From the NCBI GenBank assembly GCA_014360105.1, contig JACIYD010000076.1, positions 1-7,081 on the forward strand: a stretch of DNA of 7,081 nt, in the 5' to 3' direction. Below the pieces are notes generated by a model, which saw only the letters and a list, made by a program, of their open reading frames with translations, was not told the DNA's origin and did not search any database. Below are positions 5,190 to 7,081 of this stretch, one piece after another (position 1 is the first letter of the stretch; the number at the start of each line of letters is the position of its first letter). Made by a program: the position numbers and the translations under genes. This stretch comes from Clostridia bacterium (GTDB taxonomy: Bacteria > Bacillota > DSM-521 > Neomoorellales > SLTJ01).

Positions 5190-5929
5190 GTGGCGGCGAA
5201 GAGTCAATTCTGACCGTTGCCAGGGAAGTGCACCAGGCGCTCCTGCCCAAGGAGGTGCCCACTATCCAGGGCTTAGACCTCAGCGGGGCAACCATTCCGG
5301 CCTACGCCGTGGGCGGCGACTACTTCGATTTTCTGGCGGCGGACGGCGCGCTGTTCGCGGTGGTGGCAGATGTGATGGGCAAAGGTTTAAAAGCGGCCTT
5401 GCTCATGCTCGGCCTACGCAGCACCTTACGTTCCGTAGTTCGCCTCAAGGCCGACCACCGGGCCATCCTGGAGCACCTGAACGCCTTGGTAGGGGAAGAC
5501 CTAAGCCGCAACGGCGCTTTCGCCACCCTCTGCCTCGGCACCATTTACCCTGGCAAGGGGCAAGTCGTCCTGACCAACGCCGGCCATTGCCCCCCGCTTC
5601 TCGTCCGGGGCGGTACAAGTGCCTTTCTGCCCTGTCGCGGGGTGGCGCTGGGGCTCCTCGGCGGTCCGCCGTCGGTTGAAACGTTAAGTCTCGACCTTAC
5701 TGCGGGCGACACGCTGCTCTTCTACACCGACGGCCTCGTTGAGGCACGTAGCCCCGAGGGGCAAAAGTTCGGGCGGGCTAGACTGGCCGAAGCCGCCACC
5801 GCGCTCGGCCACCTCCCGGCGCAAACGATTAAAGAGAGGCTGCTCGAGCTCCTGGAAGAGTTTACGGCAGGCGGAGGACAGCGGGACGATGTCACCCTGG
5901 CAGTGGTCAAGCTGCAGGAGGGCAGGTGA
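5186..5929 (+). CDS. PP2C-family serine phosphatase (SpoIIE/RsbU-type)
   Basis: This 247-residue phosphatase has the SpoIIE/RsbU PP2C fold and almost nothing else. It begins with the regulatory-helix region (VAREVHQALLPKEVP, 11-25), then GGDYFDF (43-49), ADVMGKG (61-67), TNAGHCPPLL (130-139), YTDGLVEA (180-187) and RDDVTLAVVK (233-242). The metal-binding aspartates D45, D62, D182 and D234/D235 are in place, so it should be active. Its expected substrates are the phosphorylated serines of the STAS proteins encoded on either side. No sensor, membrane or receiver domain is attached, so its activity must be set by binding partners or by expression. The TTG start at 5186 is supported by GGGGAG (5172-5177) and overlaps the STAS stop by four bases, suggesting coupled translation. 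GTG 5190 is in another frame. Confidence 0.93.
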   Translation: MSGGEESILTVAREVHQALLPKEVPTIQGLDLSGATIPAYAVGGDYFDFLAADGALFAVVADVMGKGLKAALLMLGLRSTLRSVVRLKADHRAILEHLNALVGEDLSRNGAFATLCLGTIYPGKGQVVLTNAGHCPPLLVRGGTSAFLPCRGVALGLLGGPPSVETLSLDLTAGDTLLFYTDGLVEARSPEGQKFGRARLAEAATALGHLPAQTIKERLLELLEEFTAGGGQRDDVTLAVVKLQEGR

Positions 5930-5935
5930 CAATCT

Positions 5936-6274
5936 GTGGAGGTTTCTATACGAAGAGACAAGGATGCGGTCACCCTGGTGGTCCAGGGCGAAGTCGATTT
6001 TAGCAACGCCAGCCAACTGGAACGGGAAATCGCCTGCCAGGTCTCCCCTACGGTTGAACTTGATCTCAAGCTCCTGGAGTTCCTTGATTCTTCCGGTGCG
6101 GGGGCCATTGTGCGCGCCGCCGCTCGCCTCTTCTCCCGGGGACAAGTCTTGCGGCTTGCCTCCGTACCGCCGGAGATCAAGGAAAGCCTGGACCTTATAG
6201 GGGTTTTTACCGTACTCGAGACCATGGAAAGAAAGGCCAGGGAGAGGAAGGAAGAATCCGGCGGTGACCAGTAG
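5936..6274 (+). CDS. STAS-domain anti-sigma factor antagonist, second copy
   Basis: This 112-residue protein is a STAS domain with a basic/acidic tail. Key features are the VQGEVDFSNASQLE region (about 17-29), LDLKLLEFLDSSGAGAIV (42-59) and a C-terminal helix followed by about 15 mostly charged residues (MERKARERKEESGGDQ). The phospho-acceptor motif DSSG is at 51-54, with Ser53 the likely site. It is clearly different from the first STAS protein, so it is not a recent duplicate; the two may have different partners. The GTG at 5936 is chosen because AGGTG (5924-5928) lies just upstream; the gap to the phosphatase stop is six bases. The end overlaps the FapA start by 11 bases. It may respond to the same kinase and phosphatase or link them to a second output such as the FapA protein; this is inference. 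Confidence 0.9.
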   Translation: MEVSIRRDKDAVTLVVQGEVDFSNASQLEREIACQVSPTVELDLKLLEFLDSSGAGAIVRAAARLFSRGQVLRLASVPPEIKESLDLIGVFTVLETMERKARERKEESGGDQ

Positions 6275-7081
6275 CGAGACGGCAAAAGGACCCAAGACCC
6301 CAAAGCTCCCCTTGACCGAACCTGAGCCGCTGGCCTGGGTCGAGAACGGAAGAGTGCGCGTGACGCATCCGCCGGGAGGTCCTTACCCGGTACTGGTGCC
6401 CGCCGACGGGGTAGAACTGCTGGTCAACGGCACGCTCCGGGAAGGGCCCACCCCGGTGAAGCAGGGGGACGTAATCGAACTCCGGCCTCTGGTTGCCCAA
6501 AGCCCGGGAAGCTGGCTCCTGGAGGTCGCGCCCGACGGTCTTGCGGCCAAGCTCAGCGTGCGACCGCAGGTGGTTTACCGGCGCAAGATACCTGACCTTC
6601 CGCCGGCGGCCGAGCTTAAGATTGTTCCCCAGACGCGGGAGCTGACAAGCTCGCCGCTGACGCTGGAAGAGCTTCTCGAGGAGCTGCGCCGCCGGGGCAT
6701 CTGCCACGGCATCGACTGGTGCGCCTGCGAGCGGGCAACAAGTGCCGCCGAGGAGGGCAAGTTTGTGGTGGCCCGCGCCACGCCGCCGGTGCCGGGTGAG
6801 CCGGCCCGCCTGGAGATTCTCTTCCCCGAGGCGGAAAAGGTGCCGGTGGTAGTCGGTCCGGAGGAACAGGCCGACTTCCGCCGCCGCTTCACCTACACTT
6901 CGGTCTCCCCGGGAACGGTCCTGGCACGCAAAATACCCCCGAAGGCCGGTTTGCCGGGCCGCGACATTTACGGCGGGGCGCTCCTGCCGCCGGAACCCCC
7001 CGACTTCAAGCTGGAAGCCGGCCCGGGCGTGGCGCTGGACGAGGGCGGTCTTGAGGCCAGGGCCTGCCTGGCGGGCCGGCC
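6264..7081 (+). CDS. FapA / DUF342 family protein, N-terminal part
   Basis: The frame is open from GTG 6264 to the end of the window (272 codons, no stop), so the gene is cut by the window edge. Family features are VPADGVELLVNG near residue 50, a FapA N-terminal region of mixed strands, and the very characteristic SVSPGTVLARKIPPKAGLPG then GRDIYGG (about 214-238), followed by the AGPGVALDEGGLEARA repeat-like strand that leads into the DUF342 beta-helix. FapA (flagellar assembly protein A) proteins are soluble polymer- or scaffold-like proteins; in Vibrio one is linked to flagellar assembly and polar placement. I do not use the symbol because function in this lineage is not shown. AGGAAGGAAG (6245-6254) upstream supports the start. 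The 11-base overlap with the STAS gene makes it part of the same operon, tying the partner switch to motility or surface functions by inference. Confidence 0.85.
   Translation, partial: MTSSETAKGPKTPKLPLTEPEPLAWVENGRVRVTHPPGGPYPVLVPADGVELLVNGTLREGPTPVKQGDVIELRPLVAQSPGSWLLEVAPDGLAAKLSVRPQVVYRRKIPDLPPAAELKIVPQTRELTSSPLTLEELLEELRRRGICHGIDWCACERATSAAEEGKFVVARATPPVPGEPARLEILFPEAEKVPVVVGPEEQADFRRRFTYTSVSPGTVLARKIPPKAGLPGRDIYGGALLPPEPPDFKLEAGPGVALDEGGLEARACLAGR

Noticed and set aside
1..7081. CRISPR array, tRNA/rRNA, insertion sequence or prophage gene
   Set aside because: Looked for repeats, transposase motifs and tRNA arms on both strands; none seen.

Overview
The window looks like a piece of a GC-rich, probably thermophilic or anaerobic member of the Clostridia (Moorella/Desulfotomaculum-like Firmicutes). 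This rests on gene content: a copper-amine-oxidase-type 'stalk' domain, RsbW/SpoIIE/SpoIIAA-style partner switching, a class I c-di-GMP riboswitch with an intrinsic terminator, a DUF342/FapA protein, GGAGG-type ribosome binding sites and many GTG/TTG starts. The assignment is inference; no rRNA or tRNA is present to confirm it. All supported genes lie on the + strand.

Left part (1-2282), transporter remnant. The window opens inside a gene whose C-terminus is a stalk domain (stop at 241-243). Directly behind it, in another frame, is a short stretch (221-337) that reads like the last ~38 residues of an oligopeptide-type solute-binding protein. A perfect 12-bp hairpin (378-415) follows, then two overlapping ABC permease genes of the DppB/OppB (440-1426) and DppC/OppC (1419-2282) families. 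The ATPase genes that usually follow are absent, and the second permease ends in an unusual tail. The left part therefore looks like a peptide/nickel-type importer operon that has lost its binding protein and its ATPases at this site.

Middle (2283-2911), intergenic and regulatory. About 430 bases hold no convincing gene. Then comes an AT-rich promoter-like patch, a clear c-di-GMP-I (GEMM-I) riboswitch (about 2721-2815) and a strong intrinsic terminator (2854-2883). The 3' end of the aptamer carries the same nine bases as the 3' arm of the terminator, so it can pair perfectly with the terminator's 5' arm. This is a ready-made antiterminator/terminator switch.

Right part (2912-7081, running off the end), one tightly packed operon behind that switch. 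It encodes an HD-GYP-type phosphodiesterase with GYY in place of GYP, and a 415-residue protein with an N-terminal cysteine cluster, a PilZ-like region, a PAS-like region and an RsbW/SpoIIAB-type ATPase. A STAS anti-sigma-antagonist, a SpoIIE/RsbU-type PP2C phosphatase, a second STAS protein and the start of a FapA/DUF342 protein follow. Genes overlap by 4-11 bases or are 6 bases apart, which suggests translational coupling. The likely logic is that c-di-GMP controls transcription of the operon, the HD-GYP protein turns c-di-GMP over, and the kinase, STAS and phosphatase proteins form a serine-phosphorylation partner switch. The output (sigma factor, FapA or another target) is not visible in the window.
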